Shown here: positions 7,908 to 15,849 of the stretch, piece after piece
How the letters are laid out: the number at the start of each line of letters is the position of its first letter
How positions within the stretch are numbered: the first letter of the stretch is position 1
Notes under the pieces: model-generated
Database searches by the model: none
Told to the model about the DNA's origin: nothing
The model's input: the letters and a program-made list of their open reading frames with translations, nothing else
Translations under genes and position numbers: made by a program
Source: JAUXLW01 sp964195005
GTDB lineage: Bacteria > Actinomycetota > Acidimicrobiia > Spongiisociales > SHLN01
NCBI GenBank assembly: GCA_964195005.1
Contig: CAXMOO010000198.1
Location: forward strand, 1 to 34,695
DNA: 34,695 bases
Direction of reading: 5' to 3'

Positions 7908-7948
7908 GGTCCTTCCTTCTGCGCCGGATTTAGGCTCGGAAAGAGGGT

Positions 7949-9481
7949 TTAGGCCTTTTTCCCCGATGTGGGCCGAGCCGCCTCGGTCTTGGACGGGGTC
8001 CGCCTGGCTCGGCCGTTGGCCGAACTGCGGCCGTTGCTCTTCTTTTTAGCCGTCTTCTTCCTGGCCGGCCTGGATCGGGCGGCGTGGACCAGCTCCCGGA
8101 ACGACTCGTCGAGGTAGTCCATGAATCGGTTGAGGTCGTGCACGGTGTCTGAGTCGACTACGACGCCCCACGCAACGTCGCCGTTGTAGGAGAACAGGGC
8201 GATACTGAGCCCGTGGTTGGTCCACAGCGGAACCATCGGATACTGCACCTCGAGCTCGGCATCCAGTAGGTAGATGGGGATCTGGGGCCCGGGAACGTTG
8301 GTCACAGTCATGTTGAACGGACGCAAGCTGGTGCCTGCCAGTCGCATCGCCATTGTCAGAATGGTTGACGGCGTCCACGACGTTGCCTGTACGAGGAGTG
8401 AAGCCCCTAGTGCCTGGTTGGTTTCCTTCAGTTCGGCAGTCGACTCGGCCACTTGCTTGAACCGGGCCCGCGGCGTCTTGCTGGAGATGGGAAGGTCGGC
8501 CAGCCACATTGCCACCTGGTTACCGAGGCTGGTGTCGTCGTCGGCTCGCACACTGACGGGTGCCATGATCCGAAACTCGAGGTTGTCGACCGGGGTGTCG
8601 TGGCTCAACAGATACTTGCGGACCGCCCCTGCAGTGGTGGTGAGGATGACGTCGTTGACCGTCCCCCCCCAGGCGTTCTTGACAGACTTGACTTCGTCGA
8701 GATCCACCCGCATCCACTCGAACTTGCGATTGGGCCCAATGCGCTGATTGAGCGGCGTGGTCGATGCATTGTGGAGCCAGCCTGAGCCAAGAGCTCGGCC
8801 CATGGCTCGGAGGCGCATTTCGAGCTCAGCCGCCACCCCGGCCACCCCCTCGCCGAGATCACGAACGCTCTTGAGTGCAGTAAACGGTGACCGCATGCGG
8901 CGCCGGGTCTCGTCTGTCAGCAGCTCGAGCCCGCTCGGAGCCGGGCGGGGCTCGTAGGGCTGAGGTGGATCGATCTTGTCCGCTGGAACGGGCGCCAGCA
9001 AGACTTTGAGGAGGTCGACGCCGGCCATCCCATCAATCATGCAGTGGTGAACCTTGGCGATGATGGCAAACCGACCATCAGCGAAACCATCCACCACCCA
9101 CATCTCCCACAACGGGCGGAAACGGTCGAGTTTCTGCGAGAAGATCTTTCCGGTGAGTCGTTTCAAGTCTGTTTCGTCGTGTTCTTCAGCCAAAGTGGCT
9201 CGACGGACGTGAAAGTCGATGTCGAAGAACTCATCGTCCACCCAGACCGGGTGATGCTCGAGGGGAACCCAATTCAAGACTTGGCGATAGCGGGGTATGA
9301 GGTGCAGCTTTGATTGGACGTGGCGTTTGATGCGGTCAACGTCCACCCCACCCTGCGGCGTTCGCAGGCCTCCCGGCCCGAAGATCATTACGCCGGCCAC
9401 GTGGAAGTGGGCGTTGCGGTCCTCCATGGCTAGAAACGTGCTGTCGAGAAACGAAAGTCGTTCGTAGTGGGTGTCTGTCAA
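7949..9481 (-). CDS. Wax ester synthase/diacylglycerol acyltransferase (WS/DGAT family)
   Basis: A 510-residue acyl-CoA-dependent acyltransferase that makes wax esters or triacylglycerol from acyl-CoA and an alcohol or diacylglycerol. The catalytic HHxxxDG motif is intact (VHHCMIDGMAGVDLL, about residues 141-155). The N-terminus (ERLSFLDSTFLAMED) and the late NVPGP-type motif (TVTNVPGPQIPIYLL) are typical. The C-terminal ~50 residues are a Lys/Arg/Ser-rich low-complexity tail. TTG 9481 is preferred: GGAG sits 5 nt upstream and the protein then begins at the family's usual TDTHYERLS. A GTG at 9526 would add 15 residues but has no ribosome site. Storage-lipid synthesis is consistent with the acyl-CoA genes nearby. 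Confidence 0.93.
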   Translation of the reverse strand: MTDTHYERLSFLDSTFLAMEDRNAHFHVAGVMIFGPGGLRTPQGGVDVDRIKRHVQSKLHLIPRYRQVLNWVPLEHHPVWVDDEFFDIDFHVRRATLAEEHDETDLKRLTGKIFSQKLDRFRPLWEMWVVDGFADGRFAIIAKVHHCMIDGMAGVDLLKVLLAPVPADKIDPPQPYEPRPAPSGLELLTDETRRRMRSPFTALKSVRDLGEGVAGVAAELEMRLRAMGRALGSGWLHNASTTPLNQRIGPNRKFEWMRVDLDEVKSVKNAWGGTVNDVILTTTAGAVRKYLLSHDTPVDNLEFRIMAPVSVRADDDTSLGNQVAMWLADLPISSKTPRARFKQVAESTAELKETNQALGASLLVQATSWTPSTILTMAMRLAGTSLRPFNMTVTNVPGPQIPIYLLDAELEVQYPMVPLWTNHGLSIALFSYNGDVAWGVVVDSDTVHDLNRFMDYLDESFRELVHAARSRPARKKTAKKKSNGRSSANGRARRTPSKTEAARPTSGKKA

Positions 9482-9515
9482 TCTTGCTCCGTTATTAGCC
9501 GAGGGTAGTAGGCAG

Positions 9516-9539
9516 CCCGGCTTCACGACCCGGCTTCAC
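9516..9539. repeat. 11-bp tandem direct repeat
   Basis: CCCGGCTTCAC occurs at 9516-9526 and again at 9529-9539, separated by two bases, just upstream of the acyltransferase start. No function is evident. Confidence 0.5.
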
Positions 9540-9554
9540 AATTCAGGTTCACAA

Positions 9555-9720
9555 CTAGCGTCCCGGCGCGCAGGTTATGCACAGAATCTTGCCGGCCCTC
9601 GACGCCCCTGGCTGCGTCCTCCGCCTCGACTCAGTTACCACTGCGCCTTCGTTGTGCGTCCTTGCCAGGAACGCCGATGCCTCGGCGATATCAGTACGAA
9701 CCTACGACGCAGGACGCGAG
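9555..9720. repeat. CTAG-bounded repeat, copy B (diverged, 166 bp)
   Basis: This aligns collinearly with copy A at a near-constant offset of 3696-3698. The initial CTAG lines up, and 9592-9613 matches 5894-5915 at 21 of 22 positions. TGCGCCTTCGT (9642-9652) and TTGCCAG (9662-9668) also match, as does the CGCCGA/CCTCGG block near 9672-9685. The right end is degraded (GCGAG where A has ACTAG). It fills most of the gap between the divergent acyltransferase and ACT-protein genes. Confidence 0.7.
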
Positions 9721-9754
9721 GCTTCGCGCCCGATAGGGTTATGTCTGAAAAGCG

Positions 9755-10132
9755 ATGACAGAGTTCACCATTCAACTTTCCAATCGACCGGGCCAACTGG
9801 CGGGGCTCGCCAAAATGCTGGCCGACGCCGGCGTCAACATCGAAGCGCTGGCTGCCTTCGGATTTGAGGATTTCGGCGTCGTGCGCGTGTTAGTTGATGA
9901 TGCGATCGCGGCACGCGAAGTGATCAAAGAAGGAGGCCTGGTAGTCGAGGAGCGGGAGGTCATAACAACCATCATCCGCCACGAGCCCGGAGCCCTGGCC
10001 CAGTTGACGCAATCCCTGGCCGACGCCGACGTCAACATCGATGGTCTCTATTTCCTCCACGCCAACAGTGACTCGATCGAGCTGGCATTGGCCGTGGACG
10101 ACCCCAGTACTGCCCAGGCGAGGATCGCCTAG
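9755..10132 (+). CDS. Tandem ACT-domain protein
   Basis: A 125-residue protein made of two ACT domains in series. The first (residues 2-62) begins EFTIQLSNRPGQLAGLAKMLADAGVNIEAL. The second (67-125) begins TTIIRHEPGALAQLTQSLADADVNIDGL. Both carry the small-ligand-binding strand-helix pattern with Gly at the helix start. ACT pairs usually bind amino acids and regulate enzymes or act as free-standing sensors. The protein has no catalytic domain of its own, so it would be a stand-alone sensor; its ligand is unknown. A TAGGGT hexamer ends 15 nt before ATG 9755. The TAG stop lies within a CTAGTGG sequence that resembles the end of the local repeat family. Confidence 0.85.
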   Translation: MTEFTIQLSNRPGQLAGLAKMLADAGVNIEALAAFGFEDFGVVRVLVDDAIAAREVIKEGGLVVEEREVITTIIRHEPGALAQLTQSLADADVNIDGLYFLHANSDSIELALAVDDPSTAQARIA

Positions 10133-10140
10133 TGGCCTGT
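10129..10140. repeat. Possible solo terminus of the CTAG repeat family
   Basis: CTAGTGGCCTGT matches the outer 12 bases of the right end of copies A and C (CTAGTGGTCTGT on the minus strand) at 11 of 12 positions. It overlaps the stop codon of the ACT protein. No partner end is visible nearby. Confidence 0.35.
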
Positions 10141-10167
10141 GCGACGGGGCATTAATTGGAGCCTCAA

Positions 10168-11325
10168 GTGCGCCAGGCCATCGATGGTTTGCTGGCAAGC
10201 CACGGCCCGCAAGTGGTCCCTGAGGAGGAATTCTGGGAGGCCCAATATGACGCCGGGTTGGCCTGGGTCCACTTCCCCGAAGGCTTTGGAGGGCTGGGGT
10301 TGAGCCCGGGCCTTCAACAGGACATTGACCAGGTGCTGGAGGCCGCCGGATCGACCCGCAACAACATTGTGCGCAACATCATCGCTATCGGCATGGCCGG
10401 TCCCACCATCGTTGCCCACGGCACCGAGGAGCAGAAAGCCCGTTACCTGCGTCCGATGTTCGCCACCCGTGAGTACTGGTGCCAGCTCTTCTCAGAGCCC
10501 GGGGCCGGCAGCGACGTCGCCGGGCTTGCCAGCCGGGCCATCAAGGATGGAGATGAGTGGGTGGTGAATGGCCAGAAGGTTTGGACCACGATTGCTCATC
10601 TGAGCCAATGGGGCTTACTGGTTACCCGAACCGATCCTGACGCGCCGAAACACCAGGGAATGACGTACTTCATTCTGGATATGCGCAGCCCCGGGGTCGA
10701 AGTGCGACCGTTGCGCCAGATCACCGGTGAGGCTGAATTCAACGAGGTCTATCTGACCGACGTGCGGATTCCAGACGAAAACCGGCTGGGTGATCCGGGT
10801 GATGGTTGGCGGGTTGCACTCACAACCCTCATGAATGAGCGCGTCGCCATCGGATCTCAGGTGCGCCCCAGGGAGAGCGGAGCCATCGGTGAGGCGGTCG
10901 CGATGTGGAAGGACGGCGGCGGCGGAGACGCCAGAGCTCGCGACGAGCTCGTCAAGCTGTGGATAGAAGCCGAAGTCAACCGGCTCACTTCGATCCGGGC
11001 CGGGCAGAATCGGGATCAAGACACGCCGGGACCGGAAGGATCCACGGGCAAGCTTCATTGGGCCGAGCTGAACAAGCGGATCTATGAATGGTGTGTCGAC
11101 TACATGGGTCCCGAGGGGATGCTCTACCCGTCATATGAGTATCGGGAGACGAAAAGCGTCGTCGATCGCGATGTCCGCCATTCTTTCCTGCGCTCTCGTG
11201 CCAACTCCATCGAAGGGGGCACCACAGAGATCATGCGAAACATCCTCGGTGAGAGAGTCCTCGGCCTTCCCGGCGAGCCCCGCGTCGACAAGGACCTTCC
11301 CTGGGCCGAGGTGCCCAGAAGCTAG
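10168..11325 (+). CDS. Acyl-CoA dehydrogenase
   Basis: A 385-residue flavoenzyme of the acyl-CoA dehydrogenase family, which introduces the alpha,beta double bond in acyl-CoA thioesters and passes electrons to ETF. The FAD/substrate signatures are FSEPGAGSDVAGL in the first third and SIEGGTTEIMRNILGERVLGLP near the end. The middle beta domain holds VWTTIAHLSQWGLLVTRTD and the last third is helical. GTG 10168 is chosen because GGAG lies 6 nt upstream; TTG 10156 in the same frame would add four residues. The chain is near usual family length. The TAG stop coincides with the left CTAG of repeat copy C. Substrate chain length is not determined. Confidence 0.92.
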   Translation: MRQAIDGLLASHGPQVVPEEEFWEAQYDAGLAWVHFPEGFGGLGLSPGLQQDIDQVLEAAGSTRNNIVRNIIAIGMAGPTIVAHGTEEQKARYLRPMFATREYWCQLFSEPGAGSDVAGLASRAIKDGDEWVVNGQKVWTTIAHLSQWGLLVTRTDPDAPKHQGMTYFILDMRSPGVEVRPLRQITGEAEFNEVYLTDVRIPDENRLGDPGDGWRVALTTLMNERVAIGSQVRPRESGAIGEAVAMWKDGGGGDARARDELVKLWIEAEVNRLTSIRAGQNRDQDTPGPEGSTGKLHWAELNKRIYEWCVDYMGPEGMLYPSYEYRETKSVVDRDVRHSFLRSRANSIEGGTTEIMRNILGERVLGLPGEPRVDKDLPWAEVPRS

Positions 11326-11380
11326 TGTTCCGCACGTGTCAGGTCGCACAAATAGACACCGCGCTGCGACAGACCACTAG
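11322..11380. repeat. CTAG-bounded repeat, copy C (short, 59 bp)
   Basis: This begins CTAGTGTTCCG and ends CGACAGACCACTAG. The last 14 bases are identical to the right end of copy A. The two ends form an imperfect inverted repeat (about 11 of 17). The middle of copies A and B is missing, so it looks like an internal-deletion derivative. The left CTAG contains the acyl-CoA dehydrogenase stop codon. Confidence 0.65.
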
Positions 11381-11393
11381 TTAGCTGACAAGA

Positions 11394-12419
11394 GTGGATA
11401 CCTCCAAGCTGGTCGACCTTGTCGAAGCCAGCGACTTCGACGGGTTGGTTCGATTCATCGATGGACTTTGCACCGCTCGGGACTGGCCGGGCCTAGTGGA
11501 AACCCGGGATCGCTGCTTCGCCGCAGAGACGCGCGGCAAGCAATTGTTCGGTGTGGTCCGCTTTGCCGAGTACCGCCTGGCGCTGGAGGCTCCCGGCGAG
11601 ATGGCGGCGTCGGTGCTCAGGGATGGGGCCGGGCGTTTCGCCCTTGGCCCGCTGTGGGAAGTCGCCGCGTCGACCCATGAGTGGGCCGAGCTCGGTCCGC
11701 ACCTGGAATCTCCTCGCATGCGGGCTTTGGTCGGCGCGGAGAGGGCCCTGAGAGGTGAGGACCTCGAGGACGCCGGGCTCGACCGGGAGGTCCTCGGGCT
11801 GCCCTTCTCCATGCAGGAATGGGAGCCCCGCTACCCGTTAGCCGTTTACCGCTCCGATAGCGCCGACTTCCCATCGCCGGAGAGCCCCACCTTGCAGGAT
11901 GCCGAGCTTCCGTCCCCGCCGGGGCGGCTCGAAGATCTAGACAGTGAAGATGCCCTGTATGCGCTGGTGCGACCCTGGGCTGAAGAATCAAACGGAATCA
12001 CCGATATCGCCAGCGCAGAGGGGCCCGCGCTGGGGGCAGTCGCCCTGCTCACAGACGCATCGGTAACCGCCCATGAAGTTTCTTTCACCGAGGCTCTGGC
12101 TCATATGGCATGGGCGGGGGCCAGTGGGGGGGCCCACGGTTCGCGGCGGGGCTCTTCCGTGGGCCGTTCGCTGGCCTGGGCGGTGGTAGCCACCCTGGCC
12201 GACCTCGAGCCCGTCGATCCTGCCGAGGTAGGAGATGCCGGGCAAGCACTCCACTGGATGCTGTGGCACCCCGCCGGCGCTGGAAGCGGCTGGGGGTTGT
12301 ATCTGGCGGTCGAGGATCCCCGGGCGGGTTACGCATGGGCCATCCAGGCAGTAGACAAGCGGGAGGACTTCTTCAACTCGGATAGGGGCGCCGGGCTAGG
12401 GTCACCCCGAACTACGTAA
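11394..12419 (+). CDS. Hypothetical protein, 341 residues
   Basis: A soluble protein that I cannot place in a family. The start is GTG 11394, 13 nt after repeat copy C; there is no ribosome site and only a weak TTAGCT hexamer 7 nt upstream. The N-terminal ~130 residues are helical with repeated Leu/Ala patterns (LVDLVEASDFDGLVRFIDGL, then RFAEYRLALEAPGEMAASVL), reminiscent of an alpha-helical repeat scaffold. A Pro/Ser-rich linker spans about residues 155-185. The C-terminal part has ESNGITDIASAEGPALGAVALL and a Gly/Ser-rich stretch. Trp residues are numerous near the end (LHWMLWHPAG). Codon use is like its neighbours. The RDD gene follows after 7 nt, so the two are probably co-transcribed. 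Confidence 0.7.
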   Translation: MDTSKLVDLVEASDFDGLVRFIDGLCTARDWPGLVETRDRCFAAETRGKQLFGVVRFAEYRLALEAPGEMAASVLRDGAGRFALGPLWEVAASTHEWAELGPHLESPRMRALVGAERALRGEDLEDAGLDREVLGLPFSMQEWEPRYPLAVYRSDSADFPSPESPTLQDAELPSPPGRLEDLDSEDALYALVRPWAEESNGITDIASAEGPALGAVALLTDASVTAHEVSFTEALAHMAWAGASGGAHGSRRGSSVGRSLAWAVVATLADLEPVDPAEVGDAGQALHWMLWHPAGAGSGWGLYLAVEDPRAGYAWAIQAVDKREDFFNSDRGAGLGSPRTT

Positions 12420-12426
12420 GGATCAA

Positions 12427-12936
12427 GTGGAGTCTTCTTCAGAGCTGCCAGATGAAAGGTTCGATATCGGTGTGGCATCGCCGACTGCCCGAATTGTGGC
12501 GCGAGCCGTCGACCTGGTGATGATTGTGGCAGTGGCGACGTTGATCGCGGGAGCGCTTACTGCGCTGGGAGTCATCGGAGCCGATGAGTTGCGAGACACC
12601 ACTCCGGAAGCCAGCGTCGACGCTTTCATCCTGTTCTCATTCCTCGGAGCGGCCCTCGTCTATGAGGCGGCGTTGACCGCACTCAGAGGTAAGACGCTGG
12701 GCAAGGTGATCACCCGCTCAAAAACGATCTCGACAGCCAACCACCGTCCCCCGGGGCTGGGAGCAGCCGCCATTCGAGTGGCGGTATGGTTGCTTCCGGT
12801 CTTGCTGTTGGATGCGATAGGGCTGGTGATCTCCGGTGGGGTTTTTGCATGGGCATTCTTCGATAGAAAAGGGCAGGGATTGCACGACAAGATCGCTAAC
12901 ACGTATGTGGTTGTCGACCGTCCCGGCAATGCCTGA
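12427..12936 (+). CDS. RDD family membrane protein
   Basis: A 169-residue membrane protein. The RDD hallmarks are present: Arg and Asp in the first membrane segment (ARIVARAVDLVMIVAVATLI, about residues 20-42), a loop with GKTLGKVITRSKTI, two further membrane segments, and the ending DRKGQGLHDKIANTYVVV. Its role may be ion or solute transport, or the assembly of other membrane proteins; the family is poorly characterised. The GTG start lies 7 nt after the upstream hypothetical gene, so it is likely in the same operon. Its stop codon overlaps the putative -35 element of the baeRF-like gene. Confidence 0.85.
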   Translation: MESSSELPDERFDIGVASPTARIVARAVDLVMIVAVATLIAGALTALGVIGADELRDTTPEASVDAFILFSFLGAALVYEAALTALRGKTLGKVITRSKTISTANHRPPGLGAAAIRVAVWLLPVLLLDAIGLVISGGVFAWAFFDRKGQGLHDKIANTYVVVDRPGNA

Positions 12937-12963
12937 ACACCGTCCCCCGCCACCGGGTAATCT
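12934..12963 (+). promoter_or_regulatory. Promoter for the baeRF-like gene
   Basis: TGAACA at 12934-12939 and TAATCT at 12958-12963 are separated by 18 nt. The -10 ends 11 nt before ATG 12975, so the message would have little or no leader. Confidence 0.5.
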
Positions 12964-12974
12964 GAAAGCAGTCA

Positions 12975-14102
12975 ATGGACATTTTCGATCGGTCACACCT
13001 TCAGGACCTTCTCGAGGCACCGGCCCAGCCCTGTGTCTCGATTTTTCTTCCTACCCATCGTGCCGGCCGTGAAGTTCAGCAGGACCCCATCCGCCTCAAG
13101 AACCTGTTGCGAGAAGCTGAGAAGCGCTTGGCCGAGCTGGGCATTCGATCTGCTCACGGCATCACCGACTCTGCTCACGATCTTGTTTCCGACAGTCACT
13201 TCTGGAGGCATCAGGGTGATGGCCTGGCCCTATTTTTGAGCCCGGACTTGCACCGCCAATACCGTCTTCCGGCGTCCTTCGAGGAGCTGGTGGTGGTAGC
13301 CGATCATTTCCATCTCAAGCCGCTGCTCCCGGTGATGAGCTCCACTGAGCACTTCTACGTTCTGGGGTTGAGTCAGAAGTACGTCAAGCTCTTTCGCGGC
13401 GGCCGTTTCTCAGTGGGTGAAGTTGAGCTGGAGGGCGTTCCCGCCAGCCTGGCCGACGCGCTTCGATTCGACGACCGGGAGGCGTCGCTGCAGTCACACG
13501 GAGGCCGGACCACCGCCATCTTCCACGGCCAGGGTCTCGGCAAAGACGACCCCAAAGATGACATCAAGCGGTACTTCCATCAGATTGATGCCGGGCTGCA
13601 TGAAATTCTGCGGGGGGAGCGCTCGCCGCTCGTTTTGGCCGGTGTTGACTATCTGTTTCCTCTCTACCGGGAGATCACCGAGTATCCGAACGTAGTTCCG
13701 GGTGGCGTAATCGGGAGCCCCGAGCATGTGAGTGTCAGCCAGCTCCATGCTGAAGCTTGGAAGCTCGTGGCTCCGCAGTTCAGCCAACAGCGCTCCGACG
13801 CCAAGGCTCGTTACCTGTCCGTGGCCGACACTCCCCACGGTTCCTCCGACATCAAGCGAGTTATTCGGGCCGCCCACCAGGGCCGGGTCGAGTCGCTGTT
13901 TGTTGCCGTCGGCGAGCATCTGTGGGGAAAGTGGGATCCGCAGACCGACGCCATTCAGATGGTTGACGAATCCCGGGCCGGAACCAGAGATCTGCTGGAT
14001 GCGGCGGCAGCCCAGGCATGGATGCACGGCGGCTCGGTGTTTGCGGTTCCTCCCGGCGAAGTCCCCGGCGACGGTAAGTTGGCCGCGATTCTGCGCTTTT
14101 GA
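12975..14102 (+). CDS. Bacterial eRF1-like (baeRF) domain protein
   Basis: A 375-residue soluble protein resembling the bacterial/archaeal eRF1-like (baeRF) group. Features that fit are the opening PCVSIFLPTHRAGRE, HHW-type spacing near DLVSDSHFWRHQGDGLALFLSP, and the strand pattern FYVLGLSQKYVKLFRGGRFSVGEVEL. The C-terminal third (LFVAVGEHLWGKWD, then DLLDAAAAQAWMHGGSVFAVPPGEVP) resembles the L7Ae-like last domain of release-factor-related proteins. A role near the ribosome has been proposed for the group, but no function is proven. The gene overlaps the next one by 4 bp. The ATG has no ribosome site and lies just after a -10 box. Confidence 0.75.
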   Translation: MDIFDRSHLQDLLEAPAQPCVSIFLPTHRAGREVQQDPIRLKNLLREAEKRLAELGIRSAHGITDSAHDLVSDSHFWRHQGDGLALFLSPDLHRQYRLPASFEELVVVADHFHLKPLLPVMSSTEHFYVLGLSQKYVKLFRGGRFSVGEVELEGVPASLADALRFDDREASLQSHGGRTTAIFHGQGLGKDDPKDDIKRYFHQIDAGLHEILRGERSPLVLAGVDYLFPLYREITEYPNVVPGGVIGSPEHVSVSQLHAEAWKLVAPQFSQQRSDAKARYLSVADTPHGSSDIKRVIRAAHQGRVESLFVAVGEHLWGKWDPQTDAIQMVDESRAGTRDLLDAAAAQAWMHGGSVFAVPPGEVPGDGKLAAILRF

Positions 14103-14365
14103 CTGATTCGTTCGTCGAGTCTGTGATCAAGGTTCTGACCGATCTGATGCCGGGTGAGGTGGTCAGCTACAGCGAAGTGGCCGAACAGGCTGGTTTCCCG
14201 GGTGCAGCCCGGGCGGTTGGGAATATATTGGGTGATGTGGACGGCTTACCGTGGTGGCGGGTTGTGACCGTGAACGGACGCCTGGTGCCGGGGCATGAAC
14301 GCCGCCAAACGCAGCTGCTTCGCGCCGAAGGCGTCATCGTCAAGCGCGGCCGGGTGGTTGCTTAG
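14099..14365 (+). CDS. Alkyltransferase-like (ATL) DNA repair protein, MGMT family
   Basis: An 88-residue protein equal to the DNA-binding domain of O6-alkylguanine-DNA alkyltransferase. It opens with VIKVLTDLMPGEVVSYSEVAEQAGFPGAARAVGNIL, the helix-turn-helix that binds the minor groove. Where active alkyltransferases have PCHRV, it has PWWRVV (about residues 51-56). The alkyl-accepting Cys is therefore replaced by Trp, as in ATL proteins. Such proteins bind O6-alkylguanine and hand the lesion to nucleotide excision repair. TTG 14099 overlaps the upstream stop codon, implying translational coupling to the baeRF gene. Its stop codon overlaps that of the convergent DoxX gene. Confidence 0.88.
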   Translation: MTDSFVESVIKVLTDLMPGEVVSYSEVAEQAGFPGAARAVGNILGDVDGLPWWRVVTVNGRLVPGHERRQTQLLRAEGVIVKRGRVVA

Positions 14366-14883
14366 GAAGCCTCGTCTGGCCGCCAAAAAGTCAGGACCTG
14401 GCCGACCGAGAGCAAGGCAGCACCTGCCACCAGGATGACTCCAATCCATGCGTCGAGATCGTGGGCAATCTCCAGGCCATTGTCTATTGACCAGTCGCCG
14501 GGCCCGGCGATTGCGATAGCCGATGCGGCGAAGGCCAGCGTGAAGACGTACTCCCAGCCTTCAACCTCGACCCCTTCTTTCATGAAGGAGGTTATGAAGA
14601 ACCCCGCCGTCCGGTGCACAGTTATGAACGCGACAACCATGATGCCGACCACCCCGGCGGCGGCAAGGCTTGTGAGAAGGCCGAGGATGAGAAGAAGACC
14701 AGCGCCGATCTCGGTTGCGGTGGACATGAGCCATTGCAGCGGGGCCTGCTTGAACCCGAGGGAGGCGAACCAGTTGGTGGTCTTCTCCCGGCCACGAGCA
14801 TGCTTGATCCCATGAGCGAGAAAAATCAGGCCGATGCCCACTCGCAAGATCAACATCGCCAGGTTGAACCCGTTGTCAGGCAT
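14362..14883 (-). CDS. DoxX family membrane protein
   Basis: A 173-residue protein with four membrane segments, of the DoxX family. It begins FNLAMLILRVGIGLIFLAHGIKHARG, the usual DoxX opening with its His. Later segments are ATEIGAGLLLILGLLTSLAAAG, VVGIMVVAFITVH and WIGVILVAGAALLSVGQVL. Family members are quinone-linked or redox-associated membrane subunits, but many are uncharacterised. ATG 14883 is chosen because AAAGGAGG lies about 5 nt upstream; a longer open frame to 14955 has no support. The stop codon overlaps that of the ATL gene on the other strand. Confidence 0.88.
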   Translation of the reverse strand: MPDNGFNLAMLILRVGIGLIFLAHGIKHARGREKTTNWFASLGFKQAPLQWLMSTATEIGAGLLLILGLLTSLAAAGVVGIMVVAFITVHRTAGFFITSFMKEGVEVEGWEYVFTLAFAASAIAIAGPGDWSIDNGLEIAHDLDAWIGVILVAGAALLSVGQVLTFWRPDEAS

Positions 14884-15009
14884 TGGATCCTCCTTTCTGC
14901 GCCTCAGACGGTTAACGGGAGTAAAGCATCCTTTCTTCCCTTCCCCAGGGAACATGCTGCCGCTTTCGTGGGTTAGCTGTCAACAGGACCTCAGGAGGTA
15001 CCCACCACA

Positions 15010-15837
15010 ATGTCTGAAATCTTGCCAGCACTCCCCGAAGATTGGGAGAAAACTAGAGCCACATTGCACGCTTACGCCCAGGCGATAAGCGCCATCCCCC
15101 GGGCCCACGCCGCGGCCCATCCCCAGTGGTGGCACGTAAGCCTCACCGTCCAACCGGACGGCCTCGTAACCGAAGACATGGCTCTACCCGACGGAGGCGC
15201 CTTCAACGTGCGGGTCGATCTCAAATCCCATGCCGTGGTCGTGGAGGCCGGCGACGGCCGGTCGACGGCATTGTCGATGGCAGAAGGAGCCACCGGGACT
15301 CAGATGGGCGATAGGGTCATTGCGGCCGTGGCCGAGTTGGGGCTCGAGGGTGACTACAACCGGGAAAAGTTCGAGGATGAGGATCCCCGGGAATATGATC
15401 CCGCGGCTGCCGAGGCGTTTCTGCAGGCCGTCAAGACCGTCAATGAGGTGTTCGAGCAGCATCGGGCATCATTGTCCGGGGACGTCGGTCCGGTGCAGCT
15501 CTGGCCTCACGGCTTTGATCTGGCGACCGAGTGGTTCGGTACCAGGGTTGAGAAATACGAGGAGGAGGGCCAGGTCACCGAGTATCCGTCGCAACTCAAC
15601 CTCGGGTTCTTTCCCGGCAGTGAGCGTCCCTACTTCTACTCCAACCCGTGGCCCTTCGAAGGCGACAAGCTCACCAGTGAGCCGCTGCCGCACGGTGCCC
15701 AGTGGCACACGGAAGGTTGGGAGGGATCAATCCTCTACTACGACCAGCTGCAGGGCGACCCCGACGCTGCAATCAAGCTGGCCGAATATGCCAGGGCGGT
15801 TTTCGATCTGGCGGCGCCGACCCTTACAGCCGAATAG
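15010..15837 (+). CDS. DUF5996 family protein
   Basis: A 275-residue soluble protein of the DUF5996 family. Features are LHAYAQAISAIPRAHAAAHPQWWHVSL near the N-terminus (residues 19-45) and QLWPHGFDLATEWFG (about 162-176). LGFFPGSERPYFYSNPWPF (about 198-216) and the ending EGWEGSILYYDQL also fit. Its many conserved Trp, His and Asp residues suggest a small-molecule or metal-dependent activity, but no reaction is established for the family. A strong ribosome site AGGAGG lies 11 nt before ATG 15010. It ends 12 nt from the convergent acyl-CoA dehydrogenase stop, so the two operons abut tail to tail. Confidence 0.85.
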   Translation: MSEILPALPEDWEKTRATLHAYAQAISAIPRAHAAAHPQWWHVSLTVQPDGLVTEDMALPDGGAFNVRVDLKSHAVVVEAGDGRSTALSMAEGATGTQMGDRVIAAVAELGLEGDYNREKFEDEDPREYDPAAAEAFLQAVKTVNEVFEQHRASLSGDVGPVQLWPHGFDLATEWFGTRVEKYEEEGQVTEYPSQLNLGFFPGSERPYFYSNPWPFEGDKLTSEPLPHGAQWHTEGWEGSILYYDQLQGDPDAAIKLAEYARAVFDLAAPTLTAE

Positions 15838-15849
15838 CCGGCTTGTTGT

